41,879 nt of DNA, taken from NCBI GenBank assembly GCA_013151215.1, contig JAADIS010000145.1, forward strand, positions 1-41,879. Direction: 5' to 3'. Made by a program: the position numbers and the translations under genes. Within the stretch, counting starts at the first letter, position 1, and each line of letters begins with the position of its first letter. A model generated the notes under the pieces. The model worked only from the letters and a program-made list of their open reading frames with translations. It ran no database searches and was not told the origin of the DNA. The stretch is from Chlorobiota bacterium (GTDB lineage: Bacteria; Bacteroidota; Bacteroidia; Bacteroidales; F082). Of this stretch, positions 7,247 to 16,216 are shown in pieces.

Positions 7247-8437
7247 ATGTACGGAAAAATTAAAGACCATCTCTCAGCTGAAATAAGCAGCATACGCAAA
7301 GCAGGTTTATATAAGGACGAAAGAATTATCGTAAGCCCTCAACAGGCTGAGATAAAGATAAATACAGGGCAGGAGGTTTTAAACTTCTGTGCCAATAACT
7401 ATTTGGGACTGTCAAATCATCCGGAATTGGTCAAGGCGGCTAAGGATGGCCTCGACAGTCATGGTTACGGAATGTCGTCGGTGAGGTTTATCTGTGGCAC
7501 AACCGACTTGCATAAAACTTTGGAAAGCAAGATTGCCGCTTTTTTCGGAACGGAAGATACTATTTTATATGCTGCTGCATTTGACGCAAATGGTGGTGTT
7601 TTCGAACCAATTTTAACAGCAGAGGATGCAATCATAAGCGACAGCCTGAACCATGCAAGTATTATTGACGGCGTACGCCTTTGCAAAGCCCAGCGCTACC
7701 GTTATCAGAATGCCGATATGGCCGCTCTTGAAGAGGAGCTCAAAAAAGCACAGTCGAACCGTTTCCGTTTGATAGTTACCGATGGTGTTTTCTCGATGGA
7801 CGGCAATGTTGCCCCCCTTGATAAAATGCACGAGCTGGCAGAAAAATATGATGCCATGATAATGGTTGACGAATGCCATTCGGCAGGTGTGGTCGGAAAA
7901 ACCGGAAGAGGGGTAAGCGAGTATTTTAATCTCAGGGGAAAGGTTGAAATTATCACCGGTACTCTCGGTAAGGCTTTCGGAGGCGCCGTTGGCGGTTTCA
8001 CGACCGGTAAAAAAGAAATCATCGAGATGCTGCGCCAGCGTTCACGCCCATATTTGTTCTCTAATTCCTTGCCTCCTCTAGTAGTAAATGCCGGCATCCG
8101 TATGTTCGACATGATGAGCGAGACCAACGACTTACAGGATAAACTACATAGCAACACAGATTATTTCATGACCAGGATGACGGCTGCCGGATTCGATATA
8201 AAGCCAACTAAATCAGCGATCTGCGCAGTTATGCTTTACGATGCCAAACTATCGCAGGATATGGCAGCCAAACTATTGGAAGAAGGTATTTATGTAATCG
8301 GTTTTTACTATCCCGTAGTGCCAAAAGGGGAAGCACGCATCAGGGTTCAGCTTTCGGCAGGCCATGAAACAGAACATCTCGACAAGGCTGTCGCCGCTTT
8401 TACAAAAGTCGGAAAAGAATTAGGCGTGATTAACTAG
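7247..8437 (+). CDS. kbl: Glycine C-acetyltransferase (2-amino-3-ketobutyrate CoA ligase)
   Basis: A 396-residue PLP-dependent enzyme of the alpha-oxoamine synthase family, standard length. It shows FCANNYLGLSNHPEL near residues 48-62, SVRFICGTTDLHK (about 78-90), the PLP-contacting VDECHSAG (about 207-213) and the Schiff-base Lys242 in TGTLGKAFGG. It cleaves 2-amino-3-ketobutyrate with CoA into glycine and acetyl-CoA in threonine breakdown. Its usual partner, threonine dehydrogenase, is not adjacent: the nearby dehydrogenase-like gene at 8968-9975 is a different SDR branch. Other alpha-oxoamine synthases such as serine palmitoyltransferase or BioF are less likely given the N-terminal MYGKIKDHL form typical of Kbl. 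Confidence 0.9.
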   Translation: MYGKIKDHLSAEISSIRKAGLYKDERIIVSPQQAEIKINTGQEVLNFCANNYLGLSNHPELVKAAKDGLDSHGYGMSSVRFICGTTDLHKTLESKIAAFFGTEDTILYAAAFDANGGVFEPILTAEDAIISDSLNHASIIDGVRLCKAQRYRYQNADMAALEEELKKAQSNRFRLIVTDGVFSMDGNVAPLDKMHELAEKYDAMIMVDECHSAGVVGKTGRGVSEYFNLRGKVEIITGTLGKAFGGAVGGFTTGKKEIIEMLRQRSRPYLFSNSLPPLVVNAGIRMFDMMSETNDLQDKLHSNTDYFMTRMTAAGFDIKPTKSAICAVMLYDAKLSQDMAAKLLEEGIYVIGFYYPVVPKGEARIRVQLSAGHETEHLDKAVAAFTKVGKELGVIN

Positions 8438-8580
8438 TTATTGGTAATTTGCTGTTAGTTGATGGCGGCCTGAGGGTAGTTGACATTAAAAACAATACGG
8501 TTTTCAGATGATAGGCATAAAAAGCTTGCTCACCACCAAATCGCGCGCCACAATCTGCTAATCGCTAATTCACAAACCCC

Positions 8581-8964
8581 ATGAGTATGATTTTTGGTAT
8601 AGGAACTGACATAATCGAAGTTAAACGTATGGAAAAGCATCTTGAAAATAATGATGCTTTACGCAAGAAGCTTTATACGGAAACTGAGCAAAAGTATTGT
8701 GAAAATGGAAAAGTAACGCAAGCCCAGTGCTATGCTGCCCGTTTTGCCGCAAAAGAGGCTTTTTTCAAGGCTTTGGGAACCGGCTACCGCTATGGAATGG
8801 CCTTCAAGGAAATTGAAATACTGAACGACGAACTGGGCAAACCCTATGTGAAACCTCACGGAAAAGTTAAGGAGTATGTTGAGCAACAGCAGATTACATC
8901 CATTCACCTATCGATATCCCACCTTAAGGAAATGGCAAATGCTTTTGTTGTCCTGGAGAAATAA
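8581..8964 (+). CDS. acpS: Holo-[acyl-carrier-protein] synthase
   Basis: A 127-residue AcpS-type phosphopantetheinyl transferase. The N-terminal GIGTDIIEVKRM carries the metal-binding Asp (Asp10 from the ATG used), and YAARFAAKEAFFKALGTG (about 51-68) holds the second acidic metal ligand (Glu59). The enzyme transfers 4'-phosphopantetheine from CoA to acyl carrier protein. A 143-base non-coding stretch separates it from kbl. It ends 3 bases from the convergent epimerase gene. Confidence 0.93.
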   Translation: MSMIFGIGTDIIEVKRMEKHLENNDALRKKLYTETEQKYCENGKVTQAQCYAARFAAKEAFFKALGTGYRYGMAFKEIEILNDELGKPYVKPHGKVKEYVEQQQITSIHLSISHLKEMANAFVVLEK

Positions 8965-8967
8965 CTT

Positions 8968-9975
8968 TTAGCCAAAGTCTTTAAGGAAGAATGCCGAATT
9001 TTTCATTAAGCTGTCCTCAATTTTCATGAAATCATATCCCGTAAGGGAAACTATTTTTTTATTCGAATATTTATAAGCCTGTCGTGCTGTTTCTGATGTT
9101 TCCTTGGTTATCGCTGATTTTTTCCCTGTCAACAGCCCTTTTATCCACAAAATCCGCCAGGCTATTTCACTCATCAAGCGAGTTGCTTCATACTTTGGAG
9201 GATTAACTTTCAGGAATCCTGCCATCTGGTTGAATAGCCTCTCATAGGATATATTCTCGGAATTTAAAATAAATTTTTCCCCTGAAGTTTCGCTGTCCAT
9301 GAGCATAGCCATTATGTTTACGACATCTTGCACATCAACAAATCCGTTTATGCCCGATGTATAGAACCGCAATCCGTCGTGCATGGTCTTAAAAAGCCTG
9401 GCGCTGCCTGAGTTCCAGTCGGCCGGGCCCAAAATAATCGATGGGTTGACGATCACGGCATTCAAACCTTCAGCAATGCCGCGCCATATTTCCAGTTCGG
9501 CATAATACTTACTTGTTGAATAAACAGAAGTCTTTTTGGAGTTCCATGCCGTTTCCTCTGTAACTATTCCGTTGTTGCCGGCCCTTCCCAAAGTACCTAT
9601 GGAGCTTACATGAAGCAATTTTTTTATACCCGACTCCAGAGCAGCATTCACTATATTGGCCGTTCCCTCTATATTCGTTTTTATCAAAGTGTTTTTATCC
9701 GCCGACCGAAAGGAAACCGATGCGGCACAATGATGGACATACTCTATTCCCTCAAAGGCACTTAACAAGGATTCATAATCCAGGATGTTACCTTCAATCC
9801 AGTGGACTTTATTAAATACCAGTTCGTAATCATCAGTATAATAAGAGAATATGTGTTTTGTTTTATCAATAAGCGATGTCTTCCGCCTCAGCGCATAAAC
9901 CTTTTCGCCCGCACTTACCAATTTATAAAGCAAGTGGGCGCCAACCAATCCTGTTCCCCCGGTAACTAAAATCAT
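8968..9975 (-). CDS. NAD-dependent epimerase/dehydratase (extended SDR, dihydroflavonol-reductase-like)
   Basis: A 335-residue extended short-chain dehydrogenase. The cofactor motif GGTGLVG is at residues 6-12 and the catalytic YSTSK at 152-156 (Tyr152, Lys156), with SSIGTLG before it. The overall form, with DVQDVVNIMAMLMD near the middle, is like the dihydroflavonol 4-reductase/cinnamoyl-CoA reductase branch that is widespread in Bacteroidota with unknown substrate. It lacks features I would expect of the SDR-type threonine dehydrogenase, so a role next to kbl in threonine breakdown is not supported. It is divergent from tyrS across a 371-base region containing the octamer repeat. Confidence 0.85.
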   Translation of the reverse strand: MILVTGGTGLVGAHLLYKLVSAGEKVYALRRKTSLIDKTKHIFSYYTDDYELVFNKVHWIEGNILDYESLLSAFEGIEYVHHCAASVSFRSADKNTLIKTNIEGTANIVNAALESGIKKLLHVSSIGTLGRAGNNGIVTEETAWNSKKTSVYSTSKYYAELEIWRGIAEGLNAVIVNPSIILGPADWNSGSARLFKTMHDGLRFYTSGINGFVDVQDVVNIMAMLMDSETSGEKFILNSENISYERLFNQMAGFLKVNPPKYEATRLMSEIAWRILWIKGLLTGKKSAITKETSETARQAYKYSNKKIVSLTGYDFMKIEDSLMKNSAFFLKDFG

Positions 9976-10009
9976 TATGCAAAGTAAGGAAATAATCTGA
10001 TTGGGGGTT

Positions 10010-10186
10010 TAATGGGTTAATGGGTTAATGGGATAATGTGCTAATGGGATAATGTGCTAATGGGATAATGTGCTAATGTGCTAATGGGCTAATGGGCTAA
10101 TGGGCTAATGGGCTAATATGCTAATGTGCTAATGGGTTAGTGGGCTAATGGGTTAATGGGTTTAGTGGGCTAATGGGGAAATGGGT
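10010..10186 (+). repeat. Octamer minisatellite, about 22 copies of TAATGGGY-type units
   Basis: An almost perfect run of 8-base units such as TAATGGGT, TAATGGGA, TAATGTGC and TAATGGGC, with one 9-base unit near 10162-10170. The first half alternates TAATGGGA and TAATGTGC, the middle is four identical TAATGGGC units, and the end decays. Unit variants are grouped, as expected from slippage and local copying. It fills the space between the divergent epimerase and tyrS genes. The rest of the 371-base gap (9976-10346) is unremarkable apart from a -7-like box at 10321. Confidence 0.95.
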
Positions 10187-10320
10187 TGATTATTGGATTG
10201 TTTAGTCTTGAAGCTTGGTTTGGGGGGGACATTCTGAAATGGTTTTGTTAGTACAGGACATGCCTTATGAAGCTGACGGGAAAATCAATGAATTGCACTG
10301 ACTTTATATTCAAAATATTC

Positions 10321-10328
10321 TATTTTTG
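10321..10328 (+). promoter_or_regulatory. Candidate -7 promoter box of tyrS (TATTTTTG)
   Basis: Perfect TAnnTTTG match. A TTG lies 25 bases upstream (10293-10295), slightly far for a -33 element. If the box is real, the TTG at 10326 cannot be the tyrS start and the GTG at 10347 is preferred. Confidence 0.4.
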
Positions 10329-10346
10329 CTAAAAAATCTAAGTATA

Positions 10347-11654
10347 GTGGTTGATATAAAAAACTTCGTGGAAGAATTACGATGGAGGGGCATGATACAT
10401 GATGTAATGCCTGAAACCGAGGAGCAGATGTTAAAGGGCATGACCGCCGGTTATGTTGGCATCGACCCGACTGCCGATTCCTTGCATATTGGTCATTTAG
10501 TCGGGGTGATGATGCTCAAACATCTGCAAAATGCCGGGCATAAGCCTATCGCGCTGGTTGGTGGCGCCACCGGAATGATAGGTGATCCTTCGGGGAAATC
10601 GGCTGAACGCAATCTTTTGAGCGAAGCGGAGCTCCGCAAAAATGAAGAAGGCATTAAAAACCAATTGTCTAAATTCCTTGATTTTGAATCCGACATACCA
10701 AACAGGGCAAAACTTGTAAACAATTATGACTGGATGAAAGATTTCAGTTTCCTGGAATTTATACGCGATATCGGCAAACATATCACGGTGAACTATATGA
10801 TGGCCAAGGATTCGGTTAAAAAACGAATTGGCGCCGACAGCAAATCGGGCATGTCATTTACCGAGTTTTCTTACCAACTGGTTCAAGGCTACGATTTCCT
10901 ATATCTTTATGAGCATGAACACTGCAAGCTTCAAATGGGAGGCGCCGATCAATGGGGAAATATTACTACTGGCACTGAGCTAATCAGGAGGAAGCTAGGA
11001 CACGAAAACAATGCTTTCGCCCTAACATGCCCGTTAATTACCAAAGCCGACGGCGGGAAATTCGGAAAAACCGAGAGCGGGAACATCTGGTTGGATCCAC
11101 AACGGACTTCACCTTACGAATTCTATCAGTTCTGGCTGAACGTAAGCGATGAGGATGCCGAGAGATACATTAAGATATTTACCCTTTTGAGCGGCCCGGA
11201 AATCGGTAGCTTAATAAAAGAACATAAGGAGGCACCACATCTGCGACTGCTTCAAAAAACCCTTGCCAAGGATATTACCATAAGGGTTCATAGCCAAAAG
11301 GACTATGAGTCGGCGATTAGCGCATCGGAAATTTTATTTGGCAATGCAACCACTGGGATGCTCAGGAATATTGATGAAAAAACACTATTAAGTGTATTCA
11401 AGGGAGTGCCGCAGGCCGAAATCCCAAAACAAGAGTTCGTGGAGGGAATTCCTCTTTTAGAATTCCTTTCGGCTAAAGCCGGCGCCTTCAAATCGAATGG
11501 CGAAGCAAGAAGGATGCTCAGGGAAAATGGGGTTTCCATAAATAAATCGAAAATAAAAGATGATTATATAATCTCCGACACCGACCTTCTAAATGACAAA
11601 TATATCCTTGTTCAAAAAGGCAAAAAGAATTATTTCCTCGTAAAGGTTTTATAA
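10347..11654 (+). CDS. tyrS: Tyrosyl-tRNA synthetase
   Basis: A class I aminoacyl-tRNA synthetase of about 435 residues that charges tRNA(Tyr). The HIGH motif occurs as [10 protein letters not shown] near residue 50, the tyrosine-binding region as [13 protein letters not shown], and the KMSKS-equivalent as KFGKT, the usual form in bacterial TyrRS. The last 70 or so residues form an S4 RNA-binding domain (ending [16 protein letters not shown]). The reading frame is open back to a TTG at 10326, but family members begin close to [11 protein letters not shown] and a -7-like box covers 10321-10328. I therefore choose the GTG at 10347. Confidence 0.93.
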   Translation: MVDIKNFVEELRWRGMIHDVMPETEEQMLKGMTAGYVGIDPTADSLHIGHLVGVMMLKHLQNAGHKPIALVGGATGMIGDPSGKSAERNLLSEAELRKNEEGIKNQLSKFLDFESDIPNRAKLVNNYDWMKDFSFLEFIRDIGKHITVNYMMAKDSVKKRIGADSKSGMSFTEFSYQLVQGYDFLYLYEHEHCKLQMGGADQWGNITTGTELIRRKLGHENNAFALTCPLITKADGGKFGKTESGNIWLDPQRTSPYEFYQFWLNVSDEDAERYIKIFTLLSGPEIGSLIKEHKEAPHLRLLQKTLAKDITIRVHSQKDYESAISASEILFGNATTGMLRNIDEKTLLSVFKGVPQAEIPKQEFVEGIPLLEFLSAKAGAFKSNGEARRMLRENGVSINKSKIKDDYIISDTDLLNDKYILVQKGKKNYFLVKVL

Positions 11655-11851
11655 GGTGGTTTGATTCCTAATAAAGCCTAAGCCCGAAAACGTTTGCGAT
11701 TATAGGTTGTTTTTACGTACAACTCTGTGATTCAGCAATTTATATATAGATTGTTAAATGGAATAATTAACAATTGATTGTGATTAATTAATAATTGCCA
11801 GCACTATTTTATTGCTTTGCATGTCCTATTTTTACTTCGTAAATTTATTTA

Positions 11852-12739
11852 ATGGACGTACAAACTGAATCTTTTTTGGAGTTAAAGGCATTAATAAGTC
11901 TTTTGGATGAGCCCGGCGAGGAAAACTTCACAGCAATACATTCAAAAATAGGTGCTTATGGCCCAAAGGCAGTACCATACTTGCGCGATGCCTGCAAGGA
12001 CAGCTTAAACGAAACTCATGCTCAACGAATTAAAGAACTAATAAATGAAATTTACTTCAACGAGACTTTCAACGTTCTTAGTTTATGGTCCGATGATGAA
12101 GGCAAGGATTTGTTGGTCGCCTTTATTGCGGTTTCAAGAATTCTCAGGCCGGATTTGGATGTTGAAAAATACCTGACTGAATTCGAGCAGATTAGCCGCG
12201 ACGTTTGGCTTGAATTAAATGACAATCTCACCGCACTGGAAAAAATAAGGGTTCTTAATCACATTATCTACGACTATTATAGTTTTTCCGGACAGAGGAC
12301 TCCAAACGGCAATAAGCTCAATCTTTATATCTTCGATCATCTCTTGGACAAGAAGAAGGGCAACTCCTTGTCGCTGGGCATTTTATACCTTGCAATTGCG
12401 CAAAGCCTGCATATCCCTGTTTATGGGGTTGATCTTCCTGGTCATTTCATCCTCTGTTATCTCGACGAGGCAATAAACTTAAAGCCTACCGAGGAATATG
12501 TTCAAAGCGAGATATTGTTTTATCTGAACGCTATGAATAAGGGGGCGGTTTTTACAAAGAACGAAGTTGTTAATTTCGTTCAAAACATGAACATCAAGCC
12601 TGAGAAGTCGCATTTCCTGCCTTGCTCCAACAAAACGATAATAAAACGTCTTTTACGAGAGGTCTCAAAAGAAGTAAAGCTTAGCGGCGACGAAAACACT
12701 TCACGGTTATTGTTAAACCTTGTTGGAGCAGTACAATAA
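11852..12739 (+). CDS. SirB1/transglutaminase-like (Transglut_core2) protein
   Basis: A 295-residue protein whose central part matches the SirB1 family: a helical N-terminal region, then NKLNLYIFDHLLDKKKGNSLSLGILYLAIAQ in short pieces around residues 150-180, followed by IPVYGVDLPGHFILCY. The family has a transglutaminase-like fold but usually lacks a proven activity, and bacterial members often carry TPR repeats at the C-terminus. The C-terminal 60 residues here could hold a short TPR-like helical pair. Function unknown. It stands alone, with a 197-base AT-rich region after tyrS and purC converging from the other side 27 bases away. Confidence 0.75.
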   Translation: MDVQTESFLELKALISLLDEPGEENFTAIHSKIGAYGPKAVPYLRDACKDSLNETHAQRIKELINEIYFNETFNVLSLWSDDEGKDLLVAFIAVSRILRPDLDVEKYLTEFEQISRDVWLELNDNLTALEKIRVLNHIIYDYYSFSGQRTPNGNKLNLYIFDHLLDKKKGNSLSLGILYLAIAQSLHIPVYGVDLPGHFILCYLDEAINLKPTEEYVQSEILFYLNAMNKGAVFTKNEVVNFVQNMNIKPEKSHFLPCSNKTIIKRLLREVSKEVKLSGDENTSRLLLNLVGAVQ

Positions 12740-12766
12740 ATTCAATAGCAGCCCCCGGTATAGTCA

Positions 12767-13717
12767 TCATTGATTTTCGAGGAAATTATTGACATTTGCC
12801 TCTATCCTTTCAACGACCGTTTCAGTCGGCACTTTAATAAATTTATCCCCGGTAACCTTTTCGTAGAGTTCGATATAGCGCTCCGAAACACTTTCGACAA
12901 ATTTGTCGCTCATATCAGGGACACTTTGTCCTTCCTTACCCTGAAATCCATTTTCCATGAGCCATTCGCGGACAAACTCTTTTGACAGCTGCTTTTGCTG
13001 TTCGCCTTTGGCAAACAGCTCATCATACTTGTCGGCATAAAAATACCGCGACGAGTCAGGGGTATGAATTTCATCTATCAAATAAATCTGATTGCCTACT
13101 TTGCCGAATTCATATTTTGTATCAACCAGTATAAGTCCTTTTTCAGCGGCAATCTCACTACCCCTTTGAAATAACCTCCTGGTATAATCCTCAAGTTTTT
13201 CATAATCCGCCGCAGAAACTAATCCCTGTTTAAGGATTTCTTCCTTCGAGATATCTTCATCATGCCCTTCGGTGGCCTTTGTTGTCGGGGTAACAATAGG
13301 CTCCGGGAACCTTTGGTGCTCCCTAAGGCCATCGGCCACGGGCACGCCGCATATCTCTCGGGCCCCAGACTTATAAGTCCTCCATGAACTACCTGTTAAA
13401 TAGCCTCTTATAATCATCTCGACCGGAAAAGGATTACAGTATTTACCAATAGTGACCATGGGGTCGGGACTGGCTATTTTCCAGTTCGGGACTATGTCGG
13501 CGGTGGCATCCAGAAATTTCTCGGCTATCTGGTTCAACACCTGACCCTTAAACGGGATTGCCCTTGGCAGGACCACGTCGAAAGCAGATATCCGGTCGCT
13601 GGCAACCATTACCAATAATTCGTTGTTTATGTTATATACATCCCTGACTTTTCCGTGGTAAACATTTACTTGTCCAGGGAATTCAAAATCAGTCCTATTT
13701 ATCGCTTCAGCCATCAT
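12767..13717 (-). CDS. purC: Phosphoribosylaminoimidazole-succinocarboxamide synthase (SAICAR synthetase)
   Basis: A 316-residue ATP-grasp-like enzyme for step eight of purine synthesis (CAIR plus aspartate plus ATP to SAICAR). Visible signatures are GKVRDVYNI near residue 22, [20 protein letters not shown] (about 39-58), [16 protein letters not shown], and the C-terminal LVDTKYEFG and [12 protein letters not shown]. Its length is that of the longer, stand-alone type common in Bacteroidota. It follows phoH on the same strand with an 86-base gap; a TAnnTTTG box lies in that gap on the minus strand (13772-13779), so it may have its own promoter. Confidence 0.95.
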   Translation of the reverse strand: MMAEAINRTDFEFPGQVNVYHGKVRDVYNINNELLVMVASDRISAFDVVLPRAIPFKGQVLNQIAEKFLDATADIVPNWKIASPDPMVTIGKYCNPFPVEMIIRGYLTGSSWRTYKSGAREICGVPVADGLREHQRFPEPIVTPTTKATEGHDEDISKEEILKQGLVSAADYEKLEDYTRRLFQRGSEIAAEKGLILVDTKYEFGKVGNQIYLIDEIHTPDSSRYFYADKYDELFAKGEQQKQLSKEFVREWLMENGFQGKEGQSVPDMSDKFVESVSERYIELYEKVTGDKFIKVPTETVVERIEANVNNFLENQ

Positions 13718-13771
13718 AATTATTTTATTTTCTAATACTTTTTGATTATTTCTCTATCCATTAACATATTA

Positions 13772-13779
13772 CAAAAATA
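13772..13779 (-). promoter_or_regulatory. Candidate -7 promoter box of purC
   Basis: Read on the minus strand the bases are TATTTTTG, a perfect TAnnTTTG match, 54 bases before the purC start. No minus-strand TTG is present at the proper -33 distance, so support is partial. Confidence 0.35.
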
Positions 13780-13803
13780 ATATTCTTTTGTTTATTGAAT
13801 GGG

Positions 13804-14748
13804 TTAATCCTCTCTTTCGTATGCGTTAATAATATTTGTTACTAGTTTGTGCCTGACCACGTCCCTGCCGTCGAGGTGTACAAACTGAATTCCTTTTATG
13901 TTTTTTAATATTCTTTCAGCTTGTATAATGCCCGATTTTTTATGTTTTGGCAAGTCAACCTGGGTAATGTCGCCGGTAACAATGAATTTTGAGTTTTTCC
14001 CCATACGGGTCAGAAACATTTTCAACTGGCTTTCCGATGCATTTTGTGCCTCGTCCAGAATCGCATAGGCATGGCTAAGCGTCCTTCCTCTCATAAATGC
14101 CAACGGGGCTATTTCAATTGTCTCGTCCTCCAGGTAAGAAAGGAATTTCCGTGTTGGGAGCATATCGCGTAAAGCATCATAAAGAGGCTGCATATAAGGA
14201 TCGAGTTTTTCTTTCATGTCACCCGGCAGGAAACCTAGGCTCTCACCTGCCTCTATTGCCGGCCGGGTTAGGATTATCTTTCGGATTTCCTTGTTCTTCA
14301 ACGCTCTAACAGCCAGGGCAACAGCAGTATATGTTTTCCCTGTACCGGCCGGGCCTATCGCAAACACCAAATCACTCATGGCGCTTTTTTCAACCATAAG
14401 TTTTTGGTTGGGCGTAAGTGCCTTGATCAACCTGCCATGACGGCCATAAACCAATACATCATCACCTATCTCGGCAACGGGTTTTTCCGCTTTGCCCTCC
14501 TCCCCCATAATTGCCTTTATGCTTTCTTCGGTAATTTTTCCAAACTTGTCGAATTGAAGCATCAGAAGATCGAAACGCTGCTCAAAAACGAGTATTTCAG
14601 CCTTGTTGCCGATAAGCTTCATCAAGTCGCCCCTGGCAACAATCTTCAACTTTGGGAATAAATCCTTTATAATGTTAAGATATTTATCTGCCACACCGTA
14701 AACTTCCGCGGGCTTGCCAACATCGATCTGTATGATTGCCTCACTCAT
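13804..14748 (-). CDS. PhoH-family ATPase
   Basis: A 314-residue PhoH-like protein. The Walker A motif GPAGTGKT is at residues 132-139 and the conserved AYAILDEAQNASESQLKMFLTR and FIVTGDITQVDLP follow in order. PhoH proteins are RNA-associated P-loop ATPases, in several bacteria connected to RNA turnover or ribosome maturation together with YbeY. The N-terminal 110 residues form the small alpha/beta domain common to the longer PhoH proteins. phoH upstream of purC is a gene pair I recall from other Bacteroidota. A -7-like TAATTTTG lies on the minus strand at 14772-14779. Confidence 0.92.
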   Translation of the reverse strand: MSEAIIQIDVGKPAEVYGVADKYLNIIKDLFPKLKIVARGDLMKLIGNKAEILVFEQRFDLLMLQFDKFGKITEESIKAIMGEEGKAEKPVAEIGDDVLVYGRHGRLIKALTPNQKLMVEKSAMSDLVFAIGPAGTGKTYTAVALAVRALKNKEIRKIILTRPAIEAGESLGFLPGDMKEKLDPYMQPLYDALRDMLPTRKFLSYLEDETIEIAPLAFMRGRTLSHAYAILDEAQNASESQLKMFLTRMGKNSKFIVTGDITQVDLPKHKKSGIIQAERILKNIKGIQFVHLDGRDVVRHKLVTNIINAYERED

Positions 14749-14816
14749 AAACTGTTTTTTTATTGAAGCATCAAAATTATTAAAAATAAGGGCATGCCAT
14801 GAGTTTATTTTATAAT

Positions 14817-14850
14817 TTTGAAAATCAGCAATTATTAGTTTTTACATTTG
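14817..14850 (+). promoter_or_regulatory. Bacteroidota-type promoter, TTTG-N22-TACATTTG
   Basis: The -33 element TTTG is at 14817-14820 and the -7 element TACATTTG at 14843-14850, spaced by 22 bases. The downstream ATG at 14871 is 20 bases after the -7 box. This decides the start of the following gene, because the longer reading frame would begin upstream of the promoter. Confidence 0.65.
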
Positions 14851-14870
14851 TAATTTCACCAGGGAATATA

Positions 14871-15650
14871 ATGGGCATTATCACCATAACCAGCGATTGG
14901 GGCTATACCGACTTCTATCAGGCCAGTGTTAAAGGCATGATATACAAGTATATGCCTAATGCAAACATTGTTGATATCAGCCACAGCATAAGCCCGTTCG
15001 ATATAGTTGAAGCAGCATTTATAATAAAAAACTCATACAAAAGTTTTCCTGACGGCACGGTGCACATCATAGGTATCAGCAGCGAGGAATCGATTTCGCA
15101 TGCCCATTCCGTAATTTTTTACGACAATCAGTATTTTATTGGATGCGACAACGGAATATTTTCGTTGATGTTCGACAGAAAACCTGATAAAATGGTTGAA
15201 TTGGATATTATCCTCGATTCCTCGGTAAATACTTTTTCTAGTCGCGACAGATTTGTGAAAGCTGCTATTCATCTTGCCCAGGCAAAACCTATGGAGGAAC
15301 TGGGGGATGAAAAAACCGGGCTTATTGCCAAATTGCCCTTTGAACCTTCATCGGATAAGGAGGGCATTAAAGGCATAATCACTTATATCGATAATTTTGA
15401 GAATTTGTTTACCAATATCGGTTTTGAGCTTTTCAACAAGGTTGTTAGCGGGAAAAAATTCGCGATAAGGTTTAATTCCTATGAATTAAACAAGGTCAGC
15501 AGCTCTTATGCCGATGTGCGCCCGGGTGAGATAGTGGCTTTATTTGCCAGTAACGGGATGCTCGAAATTGCTATAAACAAAGGCAATGCAGCCTCCTTGC
15601 TGGGCATGAACAAGCTAAGTCATGTATTTGTAAGGCTTCTTGACAGATAA
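14871..15650 (+). CDS. SAM hydroxide adenosyltransferase-like protein (DUF62 family), atypical active site
   Basis: A 259-residue protein of the DUF62/SAM-dependent chlorinase-fluorinase-hydroxide adenosyltransferase family. It starts with ITITSDWGYTDFYQASVKG, continues with NIVDISHSISPFDIVEAAF and has FIGCDNGIF and FSSRDRFVKAA where the family does. The segment after FPDGTVHII, which in active enzymes reads VDPGVG followed by an Arg pair, reads ISSEESISHAH here, so the Asp and Arg of the catalytic triad (as I recall it) appear to be missing. It may be a divergent or inactive member. The frame is open from 14799, but the ATG at 14871 fits the family and the promoter. The last 31 bases overlap the convergent PAP2 gene. 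Confidence 0.8.
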   Translation: MGIITITSDWGYTDFYQASVKGMIYKYMPNANIVDISHSISPFDIVEAAFIIKNSYKSFPDGTVHIIGISSEESISHAHSVIFYDNQYFIGCDNGIFSLMFDRKPDKMVELDIILDSSVNTFSSRDRFVKAAIHLAQAKPMEELGDEKTGLIAKLPFEPSSDKEGIKGIITYIDNFENLFTNIGFELFNKVVSGKKFAIRFNSYELNKVSSSYADVRPGEIVALFASNGMLEIAINKGNAASLLGMNKLSHVFVRLLDR

Positions 15651-16201
15651 CCGATCGTGAGCTTGAACAACAAAAACACCGGATATGCGACCAACAATCC
15701 GAGCAAAGCACCGAAAACCACATCCGACGGATAGTGTTTTCCCAAATAAATCCGGGAATACATTATCGAGATCCCCCATATTGGCATAACCCACTTCAAG
15801 TACTTGTATTTATCTTCCATTAGCAAGATCACCATTCCAACAATGGCAAAGCTGTTTGAGGCATGGGAGGACACAAAACCATATTGCCCGCCACAACCAA
15901 CAATATTTTTTACCATCCCGGAAAGCTCAGGTTCGTAGCAGGGCCTTAACCGGAGGAAAACATTTTTAAAAAGATGTACGGATACAAAATCGCTGAGGAC
16001 AACGGCCAGAAGCAAAAAGCCAATAGCAACAAAACCCCTGATCTTGTATTTACGAAATATTAAATAAGCCAACAATACATATAAGGGAGTCCAGAGCGCC
16101 ATCGAGCTTACCCAAACCATAAGAGTATCAAAAAAACCATTGCTCGCCCCGTTTATCAGCAAGAATAGTTCATAATCAAGTTGTTTGAACAGTTCAGGCA
16201 T
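15620..16201 (-). CDS. PAP2-family membrane phosphatase (undecaprenyl-diphosphatase-like)
   Basis: A 193-residue protein with about five or six membrane segments and the three PAP2 signatures: KNVFLRLRP at residues 79-87, SSHAS at 111-115 and SRIYLGKHYPSD at 149-160, with catalytic His113 and His156. Such enzymes remove phosphate from lipid phosphates, for example undecaprenyl diphosphate or phosphatidylglycerophosphate, at the cytoplasmic membrane. The exact substrate is not shown. It is the last gene of a minus-strand run starting with the M23 peptidase and lies 15 bases after the TonB_C-like gene. Its 3' end overlaps the opposite-strand DUF62 gene by 31 bases. Confidence 0.88.
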   Translation of the reverse strand: MPELFKQLDYELFLLINGASNGFFDTLMVWVSSMALWTPLYVLLAYLIFRKYKIRGFVAIGFLLLAVVLSDFVSVHLFKNVFLRLRPCYEPELSGMVKNIVGCGGQYGFVSSHASNSFAIVGMVILLMEDKYKYLKWVMPIWGISIMYSRIYLGKHYPSDVVFGALLGLLVAYPVFLLFKLTIGYLSRSLTNT

Positions 16202-16216
16202 TTTTATATTATTGGT

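Noticed and set aside
8968-9975. Threonine dehydrogenase partner of kbl
   Set aside because: It is an SDR but of the dihydroflavonol-reductase-like branch, on the opposite strand and not adjacent to kbl; acpS lies between.
10010-10186. Possible CRISPR array
   Set aside because: Units are only 8 bases and contiguous, without unique spacers of 25-40 bases. It is a minisatellite.
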